A stretch of 64,000 bases of DNA from Buttiauxella gaviniae ATCC 51604 (GCF_001654835.1 NZ_LXEP01000008.1:62001-126000), one strand, 5' to 3'. Positions 1 to 11,505 are shown, counted from the stretch's first letter. Numbers and translations are program-made. Notes: generated from the sequence alone by a model not told the origin.

Positions 1-219
<219 letters not shown>

Positions 220-220
220 A

Positions 221-2500
221 TCACAGCGGAACGGTCTGCGCCTCAACCACCGCCAGCGCCACCATATTCACAATACGACGAACGGACGCAATCGGGGTTA
301 ACACATGCACCGGTTTCGCCACGCCCATCAATACTGGCCCGACTGTCACCCCTTCGGAGCTGGAAACACGCAACAAGTTGTAGCTAATACGTGCCGCTTC
401 GACGTTTGGCATGATCAGGATATTTGCCGAACCTTTCAGTGGGCTGTCAGGCATACGCTCGTTACGAATGCTTTCCACCAGCGCCGCATCACCATGCATT
501 TCACCGTCAATTTCCAGCTCTGGTGCACGTTCGCGTACCATCTCCAGCGTTTTACGCATCTTGCATGCCGCTTTCGAATCGGAGGAACCATAGTTGGAAT
601 GCGACAACAACGCGACTTTTGGCTCGATACCAAAGCGACGCACAGTTTCTGCGGCTAACAAGGTAATTTCTGTCAGCTCTTCCGGCGACGGATCGTCATT
701 CACATAGGTATCAGCAATAAAGGTGTTGCCGCTTGGCAACAACAGCGCGTTCATTGCCCCAGCCGCTTTCACGCCTTCACGATACCCAAACAACTTTTCC
801 ACCACGGAGAAGTGCTCGTGATACTCACCGATGGTACCGCAAATCATGGCATCCGCCTCACCACGGTGCACCATAATTGCACCGATCACCGTGGTGTTGC
901 TGATCACGGCACGCTGCGCCTGTTCTTGCGTAATACCGCGGCGTTTCATGATGTTGTAGTACTCATTCCAGTACTCTTTGAAACGCGGATCGGATTCGTT
1001 ATTCACGATCTCAAAATCGCGCCCGGCTTGCATTTGCAGGCCGAGTTTCTTCAGGCGCATTTCGATAACCGCCGGGCGACCAATCAGAATCGGTTTCGCC
1101 AAACCAAGTGTAATCAGCTCCTGAGTCGCATGTAGCACGCGCGCCTCTTCACCTTCTGTCAGCACCACTCGTTTTGGATCTTTGCGGGCCTGAGAGAAGA
1201 TTGGCTTCATAAACAGGTTAGTTTTGTAGACGAACTCGGTCAGTTTTTCGCGATAAGCGTCGAAATCCTGAATCGGACGTGTTGCCACACCGGTTTCCAT
1301 TGCCGCTTTCGCCACTGCGGGTGCGATTTGCACGATAAGACGCGGGTCGAATGGTTTTGGAATCAGGTAATCAGGGCCGAAAGTCAGCTCTTCTTCACCG
1401 TAAGCAGAAGCCACTACATCGCTCTGCTCTGCGTGAGCCAGTTCGGCAATCGCGTGAACCGCAGCCAGTTTCATCTCTTCGTTAATCGCCGTTGCGCCAA
1501 CATCCAGCGCGCCGCGGAAGATGAAAGGGAAGCACAGCACGTTGTTAACCTGGTTAGGGAAGTCAGAACGACCGGTGCAGATAATTGCATCCGGGCGCAC
1601 TTCTTTTGCCAGCGGCGGCAGAATTTCCGGCTCAGGGTTTGCCAGCGCAAGAATCAATGGCGCGCGCGCCATCTTCTTGACCATATCCTGGCTCATGGCT
1701 TTCGGGCCAGAACAGCCGAGGAAAATATCCGCACCTTCAATCACTTCGTCGAGCGTGCGCTTACCGTTATCTTCCACCGCGTAAGCCGCTTTGGTTTCAG
1801 CCATGTTTTCTTCACGGCCCTTATAGATAACGCCTTTCGAATCGCACACAACAATGTTGTGTTTCTGGATGCCCAGTTGTACCAGCAGGTTCATACAGGC
1901 GATAGCCGATGCACCCGCGCCAGAAACTACTAAACGCACATCAGAGATATTCTTCTCAACTACACGCAGGCCGTTAAGCACCGCAGCAGTACAGATGATG
2001 GCCGTACCATGCTGATCGTCATGGAACACAGGAATGTTCATGCGCTCGCGCAGTTTTTTCTCGATGTAGAAGCACTCTGGCGCTTTGATGTCTTCCAGGT
2101 TAATGCCGCCAAACGTTGGCTCAAGTGCAGCAATCACCTCAATCAGTTTGTCCGGGTCCATTTCATCGACTTCGATATCGAACACGTCAATACCGGCAAA
2201 TTTCTTAAACAGAACGCCCTTACCTTCCATCACCGGCTTGCCCGCCAGTGCGCCGATATTACCTAGCCCTAACACCGCAGTGCCGTTGGAAATAACGCCG
2301 ACCAGGTTGCCACGCGCGGTGTATTTGTAAGCCGCCAGTGGGTCTTTTTCGATTTCGAGACAAGGTGCCGCAACGCCCGGAGAGTAGGCCAATGCTAAGT
2401 CACGCTGGGTCGCCAGCGGTTTGGTTGGCGAAACCTGAATTTTACCGGGGACTGGGAATTCATGAAAATCGAGGGCACTTTGTCTTAGTTGTTCGTCCAT
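221..2500 (-). CDS. maeB: NADP-dependent malic enzyme
   Basis: The enzyme oxidatively decarboxylates malate to pyruvate and makes NADPH in the cytoplasm. At 759 residues it has the E. coli MaeB length. Residues 1 to about 420 form the malic enzyme part ([13 protein letters not shown] near the start, [20 protein letters not shown] around 160, the Rossmann segment [16 protein letters not shown] around 190). The remainder, from about 430, is a phosphotransacetylase-like domain ([19 protein letters not shown]), which in the E. coli protein is regulatory and not catalytic. It is divergent from talA with about 280 bp between them and ends one base from hemF. The usual neighbour eutS is absent. Confidence 0.97.
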   Translation of the reverse strand: MDEQLRQSALDFHEFPVPGKIQVSPTKPLATQRDLALAYSPGVAAPCLEIEKDPLAAYKYTARGNLVGVISNGTAVLGLGNIGALAGKPVMEGKGVLFKKFAGIDVFDIEVDEMDPDKLIEVIAALEPTFGGINLEDIKAPECFYIEKKLRERMNIPVFHDDQHGTAIICTAAVLNGLRVVEKNISDVRLVVSGAGASAIACMNLLVQLGIQKHNIVVCDSKGVIYKGREENMAETKAAYAVEDNGKRTLDEVIEGADIFLGCSGPKAMSQDMVKKMARAPLILALANPEPEILPPLAKEVRPDAIICTGRSDFPNQVNNVLCFPFIFRGALDVGATAINEEMKLAAVHAIAELAHAEQSDVVASAYGEEELTFGPDYLIPKPFDPRLIVQIAPAVAKAAMETGVATRPIQDFDAYREKLTEFVYKTNLFMKPIFSQARKDPKRVVLTEGEEARVLHATQELITLGLAKPILIGRPAVIEMRLKKLGLQMQAGRDFEIVNNESDPRFKEYWNEYYNIMKRRGITQEQAQRAVISNTTVIGAIMVHRGEADAMICGTIGEYHEHFSVVEKLFGYREGVKAAGAMNALLLPSGNTFIADTYVNDDPSPEELTEITLLAAETVRRFGIEPKVALLSHSNYGSSDSKAACKMRKTLEMVRERAPELEIDGEMHGDAALVESIRNERMPDSPLKGSANILIMPNVEAARISYNLLRVSSSEGVTVGPVLMGVAKPVHVLTPIASVRRIVNMVALAVVEAQTVPL

Positions 2501-2780
2501 TTCTTCGTTCCTTTTTTATCACTCTCAAGGGTCGTAAGGTCACGTTAAGATCGCTTTAGGGCCACGTAGTATCACGCTTGCGCGCGTTCTAAACTTTGAA
2601 CATCGCCATACTATCAGCAACGTCTTGCAAAAATGTTAGAAAATCAGAGCCATTATGTTACCTGGCATTAACAACAATGCCATGCCTATCTGCTATGCTT
2701 TTTAGTTATGCCAACGATGAATTTTCATCGTGAGTGACATGGAGCACTCAAATTAGACTTTGCATTTCAAGGAGATAGTC
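2501..2780. promoter_or_regulatory. maeB-talA divergent intergenic region
   Basis: About 280 bp lie between the divergent starts of maeB and talA and must carry both promoters. The part near talA is AT-rich and ends in a strong ribosome binding site, AAGGAGATAGTC, just before the talA ATG at 2781. I looked for the TTCAC direct repeat known as the CreB tag upstream of E. coli talA and did not find a convincing copy. No other site can be supported by eye. Confidence 0.5.
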
Positions 2781-3731
2781 ATGAATCAGTTAGATAGTAT
2801 CAAGAAATTCACCACCGTTGTTGCCGACAGCGGTGACATTGAATCTATCCGCAATTACCAGCCTATCGATGCGACGACCAACCCCTCGCTATTACTGAAG
2901 GCAGCAGGTTTAGCGCACTATCAAACGCTCATTGATGATGCCATTGCTTACGGTAAACAGCGCGGCGACACGCGAGAGGCCCAGGTCGCTCAAGCCTGTG
3001 ACAAACTTGCGGTCAATTTCGGTGCGGAAATTCTGAAAAGCATTCCTGGACGCGTCTCAACAGAAGTGGACGCCCGTCTCTCATTTGATAAAGAAAAAAG
3101 CATCGCGAAAGCCCGCCATTTGATTGCTCTTTATGAAGAGCTGGGCATTGATAAGTCGCGAGTTCTTATCAAGCTTGCTTCAACCTGGGAAGGTATTCGT
3201 GCCGCCGAAGAGCTGCAAAAAGAGGGGATCGATTGTAACCTGACGCTGCTGTTTTCTTTTGCTCAGGCACGAGCCTGTGCGGAAGCTGGCGTGTTCCTGA
3301 TATCACCGTTCGTCGGGCGTATCTACGACTGGTATCAGGCCCGCAAACCGATGGACCCGTATGTGGTTGAAGAAGATCCAGGCGTCAAATCGGTACGCAA
3401 TATCTATGATTACTTTAAGCAGCACAACTACAGCACCATCGTGATGGGCGCGAGCTTCCGCCGCACCGAACAGATTCTTGCATTAGTTGGCTGCGATCGC
3501 CTGACTATCGCCCCTAACTTGCTGCAACAGTTGCAGGAGAGCGAAGAGCCGGTGGTACGCAAACTGGTGCCGCTGTCACAGGGCTTCCGTCGCCCGGAAC
3601 CTATCAGCGAAGCAGATTTCCGTTGGGAGCATAATCAGGATCCAATGGCGGTAGAAAAATTGGCAGAGGGCATCCGCCTGTTCGCCATCGATCAACGAAA
3701 ACTGGAAGATTTGCTCGCCGCCAAACTTTGA
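2781..3731 (+). CDS. talA: Transaldolase A
   Basis: This enzyme moves a dihydroxyacetone unit between sedoheptulose 7-phosphate and glyceraldehyde 3-phosphate in the non-oxidative pentose phosphate pathway. The ATG at 2781 was chosen over an upstream in-frame codon because an AAGGAGAT ribosome binding site precedes it and it gives 316 residues, the E. coli TalA length. The segment [16 protein letters not shown] carries the conserved N-terminal aspartate, and [13 protein letters not shown] contains the Schiff-base lysine (around residue 132). tktB follows after 21 bp, so the two are probably co-transcribed, as in E. coli. Confidence 0.97.
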   Translation: MNQLDSIKKFTTVVADSGDIESIRNYQPIDATTNPSLLLKAAGLAHYQTLIDDAIAYGKQRGDTREAQVAQACDKLAVNFGAEILKSIPGRVSTEVDARLSFDKEKSIAKARHLIALYEELGIDKSRVLIKLASTWEGIRAAEELQKEGIDCNLTLLFSFAQARACAEAGVFLISPFVGRIYDWYQARKPMDPYVVEEDPGVKSVRNIYDYFKQHNYSTIVMGASFRRTEQILALVGCDRLTIAPNLLQQLQESEEPVVRKLVPLSQGFRRPEPISEADFRWEHNQDPMAVEKLAEGIRLFAIDQRKLEDLLAAKL

Positions 3732-3752
3732 ACGACAACCACGGAGTGAAAC

Positions 3753-5750
3753 ATGTCATCTCGTAAAGAGCTTGCTAATGCCATTCGTGCCCTGAGTATG
3801 GACGCGGTACAAAAAGCGAATTCGGGCCACCCTGGCGCACCGATGGGGATGGCTGATATTGCCGAAGTGTTATGGAACGAATTCCTGCACCATAACCCGA
3901 CGAACCCCACATGGGCTGACCGTGACCGCTTTATTCTCTCTAACGGCCACGCCTCGATGCTGCTATACAGCCTGTTGCATCTGAGCGGGTATGACTTGCC
4001 GATGGAAGAGCTAAAAAACTTCCGTCAACTTCACTCCAAAACCCCCGGCCACCCGGAAATTGGTTATACACCCGGTGTTGAAACCACCACCGGGCCGCTT
4101 GGCCAGGGGCTGGCAAATGCGGTCGGCATGGCCATTGCTGAACGTACGTTAGGGGCGCAATTTAACCGCCCCGACCATGAAATTGTCGATCACTTTACCT
4201 ACGTATTTATGGGGGATGGCTGCCTGATGGAAGGCATCTCCCATGAAGTTTGCTCGCTGGCAGGTACACTCGGCCTTGGCAAACTCATCGGTTTCTATGA
4301 CCACAACGGCATTTCGATTGATGGCGAAACCAAAGGCTGGTTTACCGACGACACCGCCAAACGTTTTGAGGCTTATCACTGGCATGTGGTGCATGAAATT
4401 GATGGCCACGACCCGCAAGCCGTGAAGAAGGCGATTGAGGAAGCGCAAAGCGTGAAAGATAAACCGTCGCTGATTATCTGCCGCACTATCATTGGCTTTG
4501 GCTCGCCAAACAAAGCGGGCAAAGAAGAGGCACATGGCGCGGCACTCGGCGAGCAGGAAGTGGCACTCGCCCGTAAACAATTGGGCTGGAAATACCCTGC
4601 ATTTGAGATCCCAAGAGAGATTTACCAGGCCTGGGATGCCAGAGAAAAAGGCGAGCAGGCAGAAACGGCGTGGAACGATAAGTTTGCCGCTTACTCCAAA
4701 GCTCACCCGGATCTCGCCGCTGAATTTAACCGCCGTATGCACGGTGAAATGCCGGAGGATTGGCAAGACCTCACGCAGCAGTACATTGAAAAGTTGCAGG
4801 CCAATCCAGAGAAAATTGCCACCCGTAAGGCCTCACAAAACACGTTGAATGCCTATGGCCCAAGCCTGCCTGAATTGCTCGGCGGCTCGGCTGATTTAGC
4901 GCCAAGTAACCTGACCATCTGGAAAGAGTCTAAATCCATCAAAGAGGATCTGGCTGGGAATTACATTCACTACGGCGTGCGCGAATTCGGTATGACCGCC
5001 ATTGCGAATGGGATTGCCCATCACGGTGGATTTGTGCCCTATACCGCGACCTTCCTGATGTTCGTGGAATATGCCCGAAACGCTGCGCGTATGGCGGCGT
5101 TGATGAAAGCCCGTCAAATCATGGTCTATACCCATGACTCCATCGGCCTTGGCGAAGACGGCCCTACACATCAGGCGGTAGAACAACTTGCCAGCCTACG
5201 TCTGACACCGAACTTCAGCACCTGGCGCCCGTGCGATCAGGTTGAAGCTGCTGTAGCCTGGAAAGCGGCAATCGAGCGGCATAACGGCCCAACAGCGCTG
5301 ATTCTTTCGCGCCAGAACCTGGCACAAATGGATCGTACGACCGAGCAGGTCAGCGTCATCAGTCGCGGCGGCTATATTCTGAAGGACAGCGGCGGTACGC
5401 CAGATGTGATTCTGATTGCCACAGGTTCGGAGATGGAAATTACGGTACTTGCAGCAGATAAGCTCGCCGCCGAAGGCCATAAAGTACGCGTGGTTTCACT
5501 GCCTTCGACCGACATTTTTGACGCTCAGGACGAAGCGTATCGCGAGTCGGTATTACCTTCAGACATTGCTGCACGAGTGGCAGTTGAAGCGGGTATTGCG
5601 GATTACTGGTACAAATATGTCGGACTGAAAGGGGCGATTGTCGGCATGACGACTTACGGTGAATCGGCACCTGCCGATAAGTTATTCCCGTTCTTTGGCT
5701 TTACTACCGAGAATGTGGTGGCGAAGGCGAAGAAGGTGATGGGTGTTTAG
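3753..5750 (+). CDS. tktB: Transketolase 2
   Basis: This thiamine-diphosphate enzyme transfers two-carbon ketol units and links the pentose phosphate pathway to glycolysis. The 665 residues compare with 667 in E. coli TktB. The N-terminal TPP-binding part contains the [12 protein letters not shown] segment with the GDG cofactor motif near residue 155; [17 protein letters not shown] carries the catalytic glutamate of the pyrimidine domain (around 409), and [14 protein letters not shown] lies near 465. It is 21 bp downstream of talA with ribosome binding site ACGGAGTG. An ERIC-type repeat begins about 15 bp after the stop. The talA linkage identifies it as the TktB and not the TktA paralogue. 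Confidence 0.96.
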   Translation: MSSRKELANAIRALSMDAVQKANSGHPGAPMGMADIAEVLWNEFLHHNPTNPTWADRDRFILSNGHASMLLYSLLHLSGYDLPMEELKNFRQLHSKTPGHPEIGYTPGVETTTGPLGQGLANAVGMAIAERTLGAQFNRPDHEIVDHFTYVFMGDGCLMEGISHEVCSLAGTLGLGKLIGFYDHNGISIDGETKGWFTDDTAKRFEAYHWHVVHEIDGHDPQAVKKAIEEAQSVKDKPSLIICRTIIGFGSPNKAGKEEAHGAALGEQEVALARKQLGWKYPAFEIPREIYQAWDAREKGEQAETAWNDKFAAYSKAHPDLAAEFNRRMHGEMPEDWQDLTQQYIEKLQANPEKIATRKASQNTLNAYGPSLPELLGGSADLAPSNLTIWKESKSIKEDLAGNYIHYGVREFGMTAIANGIAHHGGFVPYTATFLMFVEYARNAARMAALMKARQIMVYTHDSIGLGEDGPTHQAVEQLASLRLTPNFSTWRPCDQVEAAVAWKAAIERHNGPTALILSRQNLAQMDRTTEQVSVISRGGYILKDSGGTPDVILIATGSEMEITVLAADKLAAEGHKVRVVSLPSTDIFDAQDEAYRESVLPSDIAARVAVEAGIADYWYKYVGLKGAIVGMTTYGESAPADKLFPFFGFTTENVVAKAKKVMGV

Positions 5751-5763
5751 TCGAAAATAAGTA

Positions 5764-5848
5764 TTGTGAATCCCCAGGAGCTTACACAAGTAAGTGACTG
5801 GGGTGAACGAAAGCAGCTAACGCATCTGCAGCTTGAAGTATGACGGGG
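5764..5848 (+). repeat. ERIC element, left end missing
   Basis: The stretch beginning GTGAATCCCCAGGAGCTTAC and continuing AAGTAAGTGACTGGGGTGA matches the central part of the enterobacterial repetitive intergenic consensus, and the right end GCTTGAAGTATGACGGGG is present. The usual left end (ACCCAAAATAATTCGAGTTGCA) is missing, so the copy is truncated. It fills the gap between the convergent tktB and ypfG genes and ends two bases before the ypfG stop codon. Confidence 0.88.
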
Positions 5849-5849
5849 A

Positions 5850-6893
5850 TTATTTGGTGACCCAGAGCGTGGGCCACGACGAACTCGCATTCCACTCATC
5901 GCACGTCGGCTCTTCGGCATAACGTACCAGTCGAAAACGCTGGCCATCAAAACGCCAGCGTGTCGCCACACCGCAATCACCAACGCCACGCCCTTTTGCA
6001 AGCGTCGTCAGCTCTTTGTTCGTTTCATCATACCCGGCGTTCATCAGCTCTAGTTCAGTGTTTCCACTCCCCGGCGTAAACGGCAGTTTTAAGCGAATTT
6101 GTCGAGCAGCAAAAGGTTTCTGCCGTGACACCACCCAGACGAGATCGACCACGTTGTAAGCACCTGCTTCGCACCCGGTAATCAACAATGCTTTGTCATC
6201 GCTAAGGGCGAAAACGCGAACTTCACGACGGGCAGGATCGAGCGAACACTGGCTGTTGTTCATGCGCCAGGTCCCGTAATCCAGCAGATCACTCAGTTCC
6301 ACCTGCGTTAAAGGCGTTGGAGTTGGGTTTGTCAGTGTGACTTCTTTGAGCGCGGGTGCAGGCGGCACGCTCAGCGGTGGATCGTCACCTTTCTTAATCC
6401 ATGCTGTTTCGCTACCGACTCGCTGCTGTTGGCTGTCAATAAACAACAGTGACGCTTTCAGACCCGCAAGTGAAATACTTCCCCGTCCTTTCGCCAGCGT
6501 AATCGCATCGGCGTTCGCCACTTTATCGAGGAAGCCATTAATCGCGTCGGCATCACTGGTTTTGAGATGGTGCGGTGTTTCCTGCCATTTCGCTAAGTCC
6601 AGCGTCAACGGTTCACCATCAACCAACAGGCGTGGCGCAATTGGCGGCGCTTTAGGTTCTGCGATGGTCATATTACCGAGATCAATTCTCAGCGTTGCAT
6701 CAGTACGCGCGCCCGCACTACGGGTCAGCGTCATTACTAATCCTTGATGCAGCCCAGTGTTACGGGCCGCACAAAAATTTTGGTTGTTGCAGGTAACTTG
6801 CCAATCGGAGAAAGACTTTTGTGCAGGTGCCGCGAAAACGGAGCTCGCTATAAATAATATAAAAAGAAACAGCGATTTGAACCGAAGGCACAT
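5850..6893 (-). CDS. ypfG: DUF1176 periplasmic protein YpfG
   Basis: This matches the conserved enterobacterial protein YpfG (DUF1176), whose function is not established. The ATG at 6893 gives 347 residues, the E. coli length, and places a Sec signal peptide at the start (KSLFLFILFIASSVFA, probable cleavage after about residue 22); a longer upstream extension would spoil it. The mature part is probably periplasmic and has paired cysteines (CNNQNFCAARN, and later CSLDPARRE, CEAGAYN, GDCGVATRW, PTCDEW) that could form disulfides. It converges on tktB with an ERIC repeat between them, and a full ERIC copy lies about 40 bp upstream of its start. Confidence 0.88.
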   Translation of the reverse strand: MCLRFKSLFLFILFIASSVFAAPAQKSFSDWQVTCNNQNFCAARNTGLHQGLVMTLTRSAGARTDATLRIDLGNMTIAEPKAPPIAPRLLVDGEPLTLDLAKWQETPHHLKTSDADAINGFLDKVANADAITLAKGRGSISLAGLKASLLFIDSQQQRVGSETAWIKKGDDPPLSVPPAPALKEVTLTNPTPTPLTQVELSDLLDYGTWRMNNSQCSLDPARREVRVFALSDDKALLITGCEAGAYNVVDLVWVVSRQKPFAARQIRLKLPFTPGSGNTELELMNAGYDETNKELTTLAKGRGVGDCGVATRWRFDGQRFRLVRYAEEPTCDEWNASSSWPTLWVTK

Positions 6894-6931
6894 TGGCGAC
6901 ACACATCCTGAAAAGACGAAGAGAATTTCAC

Positions 6932-7060
6932 GTATACCCAAAATAATTCGAGTTGCATCACGGCGGCAAGGGACCAAGTCCCATGGAGCTTACATAAGTA
7001 AGTGATCTGGGTAAGCGAGCGCAGCCAACAAAGAGGCAACTTGAAGTATGACGGATATAC
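6932..7060 (+). repeat. Full-length ERIC element
   Basis: About 128 bp bounded by the terminal inverted repeats GTATACCCAAAATAATTCGA and CTTGAAGTATGACGGATATAC, with the ERIC core GGAGCTTACATAAGTAAGTGA in the middle. It lies between nudK and ypfG, both on the minus strand, 39 bp upstream of the ypfG start, so it is either transcribed in the ypfG leader or displaces the promoter. Confidence 0.92.
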
Positions 7061-7165
7061 AAAAAGTGGCGATATCTTCGTCTGGTTGACGTTTGTACTC
7101 AATCAGATTTATCGGATAGATTTACTTAAAATCACCTATCCGTAATTCATTGAATAACAATATTT

Positions 7166-7741
7166 TTAGTTCATGACTCCGCGTAATTGCAGCTGTTGTA
7201 ACAGGATTACCGTTTTTCCGTCACGAATTTCACCACTTGCGACCATTTCCAGCGCTTGTCTGAAGGGGATTTCCAGCACGTCGATATCTTCATCATCAAT
7301 ACCGCCACCGGCGTTGTCGCGCTGAGCGTCGCTGTATTCCGCCATGTAGAAATGAATCAGCTCGGTCACGCCGCCTGGCGACATATAAAGCTCAAAGACT
7401 TTTTCGACTTCCCCGACTTCGTACCCGGTTTCTTCGATAGCTTCTTTGCGGGCACACACTTCCGGTTCATCGGCATCCAGCAGACCCGCACAGGCTTCAA
7501 TCAACATGCCATCAGGGTTGCCGTTAACCCACGTTGCCACGCGGAACTGACGTGTCAAAACGACCGTTTTTTTATCGCGGTTGTACAGCAGCATGGTTGC
7601 GCCGTTTCCCCGGTCATAGACTTCACGTTTATGGCGAATAGCTTCGGCTTCGTTACGGTATAGATCGTAGGTGATATTACGCAGGATGAAGTAATTATCT
7701 GAGAGGATTTTATCTTTGATGACTTCGATTTTAATCGACAT
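7166..7741 (-). CDS. nudK: GDP-mannose pyrophosphatase (Nudix)
   Basis: Nudix hydrolase of 191 residues, the E. coli NudK length, which in E. coli hydrolyses GDP-mannose to mannose 1-phosphate and GMP. The Nudix box is visible at about residues 86-108 ([20 protein letters not shown]), with lysine where many Nudix proteins have arginine, as I recall for E. coli NudK too. It has its own ribosome binding site (GGAGACGG) and is flanked by two ERIC copies. In E. coli its upstream neighbour is aegA; here the nap operon and a fimbrial remnant intervene. Confidence 0.94.
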   Translation of the reverse strand: MSIKIEVIKDKILSDNYFILRNITYDLYRNEAEAIRHKREVYDRGNGATMLLYNRDKKTVVLTRQFRVATWVNGNPDGMLIEACAGLLDADEPEVCARKEAIEETGYEVGEVEKVFELYMSPGGVTELIHFYMAEYSDAQRDNAGGGIDDEDIDVLEIPFRQALEMVASGEIRDGKTVILLQQLQLRGVMN

Positions 7742-7817
7742 ACCGTCTCCACAGTGAGTTAGGGGAGCCGATCATAATATTCTGCTAAATACTTTTTGTC
7801 TTCTGGTTATGAAACGA

Positions 7818-7946
7818 GATTACCCTAAATAATCCGAGTTGCAGGCAGGCGGCAAGGCCGTAAGTCCCCAGCAGCATAGATAACTATGTGACTGGGGCGC
7901 ACGGGTGCAGCCAACATACCTGCAACTCGAAGTATGACGGGTAATC
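7818..7946 (+). repeat. Full-length ERIC element next to napC stop
   Basis: About 128 bp with terminal inverted repeats GATTACCCTAAATAATCCGA and CAACTCGAAGTATGACGGGTAATC and a core with the paired CCCCAGCAGCATA...TATGTGACTGGGG arms. The core differs from the GGAGCTTACATAAGTAAG form at several paired positions, so pairing is kept. The right terminus overlaps the first bases of the napC stop codon (TCA at 7945-7947 on the plus strand). It separates the 3' end of the nap operon from nudK. Confidence 0.88.
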
Positions 7947-8547
7947 AAAAACCGTTTTTTACTTCGCTCATATCCGGGAGCTTATGCGCAATCCCTTTAT
8001 GGCAATCCACACAGGTCTGCCCGTCTTTGACCGCTTTATCATGCATCTTTGCCGCGACCGTTTTCTGGGCGGTGAAATCCATATAATCAAAGTTATGGCA
8101 GTTTCGGCACTCTTGCGAGTTGTTGTTCTTCATTCGCCGCCACTCGTTTTGCGCCATCGCCAGGCGGTGGTCATCAAACTTTTGCGGCGTATCGATTAAG
8201 CCAAACGCTTTGGCATATAACTCTTTGCTGGCCTGAATTTTACGCAAAATTTTAGGCCCCCATTCGTGGGGGACGTGGCAGTCCGGGCAGGTCGCTCGCA
8301 CGCCGCTGCGGTTATTGTAGTGCACTGTCTGCATATATTCTTCGTAGACGTTGGCACGCATTTCATGGCAACCGATACAAAACTCTTCGCGGTTGGTCAT
8401 CTCCATGCCGGTGTTAAAACCGCCCCAGAAAATAATCCCACCAGCGAAACCAATCAGCAATAACGTGCCCAGCGCCAGGCGGCTCGGGCGACGCCACCAC
8501 TGCCACATACGCTTGATGATGCCAGGCTTACGGGTTGATTTATCCAT
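7945..8547 (-). CDS. napC: Tetrahaem cytochrome c quinol dehydrogenase NapC
   Basis: Membrane-anchored c-type cytochrome of the NapC/NirT family that takes electrons from quinols and passes them to the periplasmic NapAB complex. At 200 residues it has the E. coli length. One N-terminal membrane anchor is visible (LALGTLLLIGFAGGIIFWGG, about residues 25-44), followed by four CXXCH haem sites: CIGCH, CPDCH, CRNCH and CVDCH. It is the last gene of napFDABC, 8 bp after napB. Because napG and napH are absent, NapC is the only quinol dehydrogenase of this Nap system seen in the window. The stop codon touches an ERIC repeat, but the C-terminus aligns with E. coli to the end. Confidence 0.96.
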   Translation of the reverse strand: MDKSTRKPGIIKRMWQWWRRPSRLALGTLLLIGFAGGIIFWGGFNTGMEMTNREEFCIGCHEMRANVYEEYMQTVHYNNRSGVRATCPDCHVPHEWGPKILRKIQASKELYAKAFGLIDTPQKFDDHRLAMAQNEWRRMKNNNSQECRNCHNFDYMDFTAQKTVAAKMHDKAVKDGQTCVDCHKGIAHKLPDMSEVKNGF

Positions 8548-8555
8548 AATGACCT

Positions 8556-9005
8556 CTAGTTCCCAAAGCCTTTAGACGGCGTGAATGTGTTTTCAACAAT
8601 CGGCGCTGCATCGGTTTGAGGGACATGGCATTGCAGGCAGAAGTAACGGCGCGGTGCCACATTAGAAAGCACGTTGCCGTCGCTATCCATAAAGTGTGTC
8701 GGGCTGACGCGCGGCGCACCTGTAGTACGGTAATGTTCAACGCCGTGGCATTGAAGGCAACGGTTGGTGTTTTTACTCACCTGGTAGCCATCAACACTAT
8801 GGGGAATCATTGGCGGCTGATTCACGTAGTTGAGCGCCATACGCCCCTGCTGTTTTGGCATATGGATTGACCCTTCTGGCGTACCAGAAACTTCGGGCGA
8901 TTGCGTCAGGTCAACGCCGTTTGCCGCCCACAAAGCGCCACTTACCAGCAGTGTAAATGCCGCAACCCATTGAAAGAACGTTTTAGTCAGGATGGTTTTT
9001 TTCAT
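8556..9005 (-). CDS. napB: Dihaem cytochrome c subunit NapB
   Basis: Periplasmic electron-transfer subunit of nitrate reductase. The 149-residue product has a Sec signal peptide (FFQWVAAFTLLVSGALWAANG, cleavage near residue 28) and two CXXCH haem sites (CLQCHGVEH and CLQCHVPQ). Conserved histidines around HMPK, HSVDGYQ and HFMDSD could supply distal ligands. It lies between napA (13 bp) and napC (8 bp) in one transcription unit. In E. coli napG and napH separate napA from napB; here they follow directly. Confidence 0.96.
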   Translation of the reverse strand: MKKTILTKTFFQWVAAFTLLVSGALWAANGVDLTQSPEVSGTPEGSIHMPKQQGRMALNYVNQPPMIPHSVDGYQVSKNTNRCLQCHGVEHYRTTGAPRVSPTHFMDSDGNVLSNVAPRRYFCLQCHVPQTDAAPIVENTFTPSKGFGN

Positions 9006-9018
9006 GATTTAATCCCCC

Positions 9019-11505
9019 TTACACCTTCGCCAGTTTTACAGCGCATTTCTTATAATCCGTCTCTTTCGAAAGTGGATCGGTCGCGTCGAGCGTCAGGTTA
9101 TTCACCAGTTGCGCTGCATCGAAGAACGGCATGTACACCAGCCCCTGCGGCGGTTTGTTGCGACCGCGTGTTTCGACAATCGAAATCACTTCGCCACGAC
9201 GCGAGATAACTTTCACTTTGTCGCCACGGCGCAGATCACGCGCCTTGGCATCAAGCGGGTGGATAAACAAAACGGCTTCCGGGAAGGCGCGATGCAGTTC
9301 CGGCACGCGGCGCGTCATACTGCCGGTATGCCAGTGCTCCAGCACGCGTCCTGTTGAAAGCCACAGGTCATACTCCAGGTCCGGAGACTCCGCCGCAGGC
9401 TCAAATGGCAACGCGAAGATCACTGCTTTGCCATCTGGTTTGCCATAGAACTTGAAGCCCTCACCCGCTTTCACATATGGGTCGTGACCTTCGCTGTAGC
9501 GCCAAAGCGTCTCTTTACCGTCGACCACCGGCCAGCGCAGGCCACGTGCTTTGTGGTAATCATCAAACGGCGCGAGATCGTGCCCGTGACCACGGCCAAA
9601 TGCGGCGTACTCCTCGAACAACCCTTTTTGCAGGTAGAAACCTAACTCGTGGGATTCGTCATTCAACTGCCCTTCAGCCAGTTCAGTGACCGGGAATTTG
9701 CTGACGTTCGAGTTAGCAAACAATACGTCGAACAGCGTATTGCCACGGTATTCTGGTTTCTGATCGACAAGTTCAGCTGGCCACACTTCTTCAACTTTGA
9801 AGCGCTTCGCAAACTGAACGAGCTGCCAGAGATCGGACTTTGCCTCGCCCGGTGCTTTAACCTGCTGACGCCAGAACTGCGTGCGGCGTTCGGCGTTGCC
9901 GTAAGCGCCCTCTTTTTCCACCCACATTGCGGTTGGCAGGATCAGATCCGCGCTCAGTGCGCTGATCGTTGGGTAAGGATCGGAGACAATCACGAAGTTA
10001 CGTGGATCACGCCAGCCCGGCATACGCTCTTCGGTAATGTTCGGCCCGGCCTGCATGTTGTTGTTACACATCACCCAGTAAACATTGAGCTTGCCGTCTT
10101 TCAGCGCACGGTCTTGCGCCACCGCATGCAAACCGACTTTTGCCGGAATGGTTCCCGCAGGCAGTTGCCACATGTTTTCGGCAATCTGACGGTGTTTATC
10201 GTTGGTCACCACCATATCTGCTGGCAAACGATGGGAGAAAGTGCCGACTTCACGCGCCGTACCGCATGCCGATGGTTGGCCGGTTAAGGAGAATGGCCCG
10301 CAGCCCGGCTGAGAGATTTTTCCGGTGAGCAAATGGATGTTGTAAACCAGGTTGTTGGCCCACACACCACGCGAGTGCTGGTTGAAGCCCATCGTCCAGT
10401 AAGAGATCACTTTTTTGTTCGGATCGGCGTACAGCTTCGCCAGCGCTTCAAGCTGGTCTTGCGGCACACCGCTCATCTCAGCGGTTTTTTCCAGCGTATA
10501 TTCAGCGACAAACGCTTTGTAATCTTCAAAGCTCATCGGCTCAGAAGCGTCAGAACCTGGGTTTTTCGCCGCTTTTTCTAACGGATGCGTCGGGCGCAAA
10601 CCGTAGCCGATGTCCGTCACGCCTTTGCGCAGATTCACATGCTGCTTAAAGAACGACGCGTTGATGGCGTTGTTTTGAATGATGTAGTTGGCGATATAGT
10701 TCAGGATCGCCAGGTCAGTTTGCGGTGTGAAAACCATACCGTTGTCGGCCAGCTCGAAACTACGATGCTGGAAGGTAGAAAGAACGGCGACTTCAACGTT
10801 TTCATTCGACAGGCGGCGGTTGGTGATGCGGGACCATAAAACCGGGTGCATCTCGGCCATGTTCGAACCCCACAGCACGAACGCGTCGCCCTGCTCGATA
10901 TCGTCGTAGCAGCCCATCGGCTCGTCCATGCCGAAAGTACGCATGAAGCCCACAACAGCTGAAGCCATGCAGTGGCGTGCGTTCGGGTCAAGGTTGTTGG
11001 AGCGGAAACCGGCTTTGAATAATTTAGAAGCGGCATAACCTTCCCATACCGTCCACTGGCCGGAGCCAAACATGCCGACCGCTTCCGGCCCTTTCTCTTT
11101 CAGGCTGGTCTTGAATTTTTGCTCCATGATGTCGAAGGCCTGATCCCAGGTGATGGGAGCGAACTCACCTTCTTTATCATACTGCCCGTCTTTCATGCGC
11201 AACAGCGGCTGCGTGAGGCGGTCTTTTCCGTACATGATTTTTGGCAGGAAGTAGCCTTTGATGCAGTTCAGGCCACGGTTAACCGGCGCATCCGGGTCGC
11301 CCTGGCTTGCAACAACTCGCCCGTCCTGGGTACCGACTAATACGCCACAACCGGTGCCGCAAAAACGGCACGGGGCTTTATCCCACTTGATAGCATCTTG
11401 TTTCCCGACAACCGCACGGGCAACACTCGGTACGCTAAGGCCAGCGGCGGCCGCCGCGGCTGCAATAGCGTTCGCTTTCATAAAGCTACGACGACTGAGT
11501 TTCAT
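9019..11505 (-). CDS. napA: Periplasmic nitrate reductase catalytic subunit NapA
   Basis: Molybdenum bis-MGD enzyme reducing nitrate to nitrite in the periplasm. At 828 residues it has the E. coli length. A Tat signal is clear (SRRSFMKAN at residues 4-12, hydrophobic stretch to about 31). The [4Fe-4S] site follows (CRFCGTGC with C46, C49 and C53, and C81 in LNCIKGYF). [12 protein letters not shown] carries the cysteine expected to bind molybdenum (about 180). Its start overlaps the stop of napD by four bases (ATGA), implying translational coupling with its NapD chaperone. No truncation or missing ligand was seen. Confidence 0.98.
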   Translation of the reverse strand: MKLSRRSFMKANAIAAAAAAAGLSVPSVARAVVGKQDAIKWDKAPCRFCGTGCGVLVGTQDGRVVASQGDPDAPVNRGLNCIKGYFLPKIMYGKDRLTQPLLRMKDGQYDKEGEFAPITWDQAFDIMEQKFKTSLKEKGPEAVGMFGSGQWTVWEGYAASKLFKAGFRSNNLDPNARHCMASAVVGFMRTFGMDEPMGCYDDIEQGDAFVLWGSNMAEMHPVLWSRITNRRLSNENVEVAVLSTFQHRSFELADNGMVFTPQTDLAILNYIANYIIQNNAINASFFKQHVNLRKGVTDIGYGLRPTHPLEKAAKNPGSDASEPMSFEDYKAFVAEYTLEKTAEMSGVPQDQLEALAKLYADPNKKVISYWTMGFNQHSRGVWANNLVYNIHLLTGKISQPGCGPFSLTGQPSACGTAREVGTFSHRLPADMVVTNDKHRQIAENMWQLPAGTIPAKVGLHAVAQDRALKDGKLNVYWVMCNNNMQAGPNITEERMPGWRDPRNFVIVSDPYPTISALSADLILPTAMWVEKEGAYGNAERRTQFWRQQVKAPGEAKSDLWQLVQFAKRFKVEEVWPAELVDQKPEYRGNTLFDVLFANSNVSKFPVTELAEGQLNDESHELGFYLQKGLFEEYAAFGRGHGHDLAPFDDYHKARGLRWPVVDGKETLWRYSEGHDPYVKAGEGFKFYGKPDGKAVIFALPFEPAAESPDLEYDLWLSTGRVLEHWHTGSMTRRVPELHRAFPEAVLFIHPLDAKARDLRRGDKVKVISRRGEVISIVETRGRNKPPQGLVYMPFFDAAQLVNNLTLDATDPLSKETDYKKCAVKLAKV

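Noticed and set aside
1328-1933. 201-codon open frame opposite maeB
   Set aside because: It lies wholly within maeB on the other strand, has no ribosome binding site or family similarity, and its composition follows from maeB codon use.
2760-2780. Upstream extension of talA (MHFKEIV)
   Set aside because: It overlaps the strong AAGGAGAT ribosome binding site of the ATG at 2781, and the shorter form has exactly the E. coli length.
9649-10287. 212-codon open frame opposite napA
   Set aside because: Antisense shadow of an intact, highly conserved gene; no independent support.
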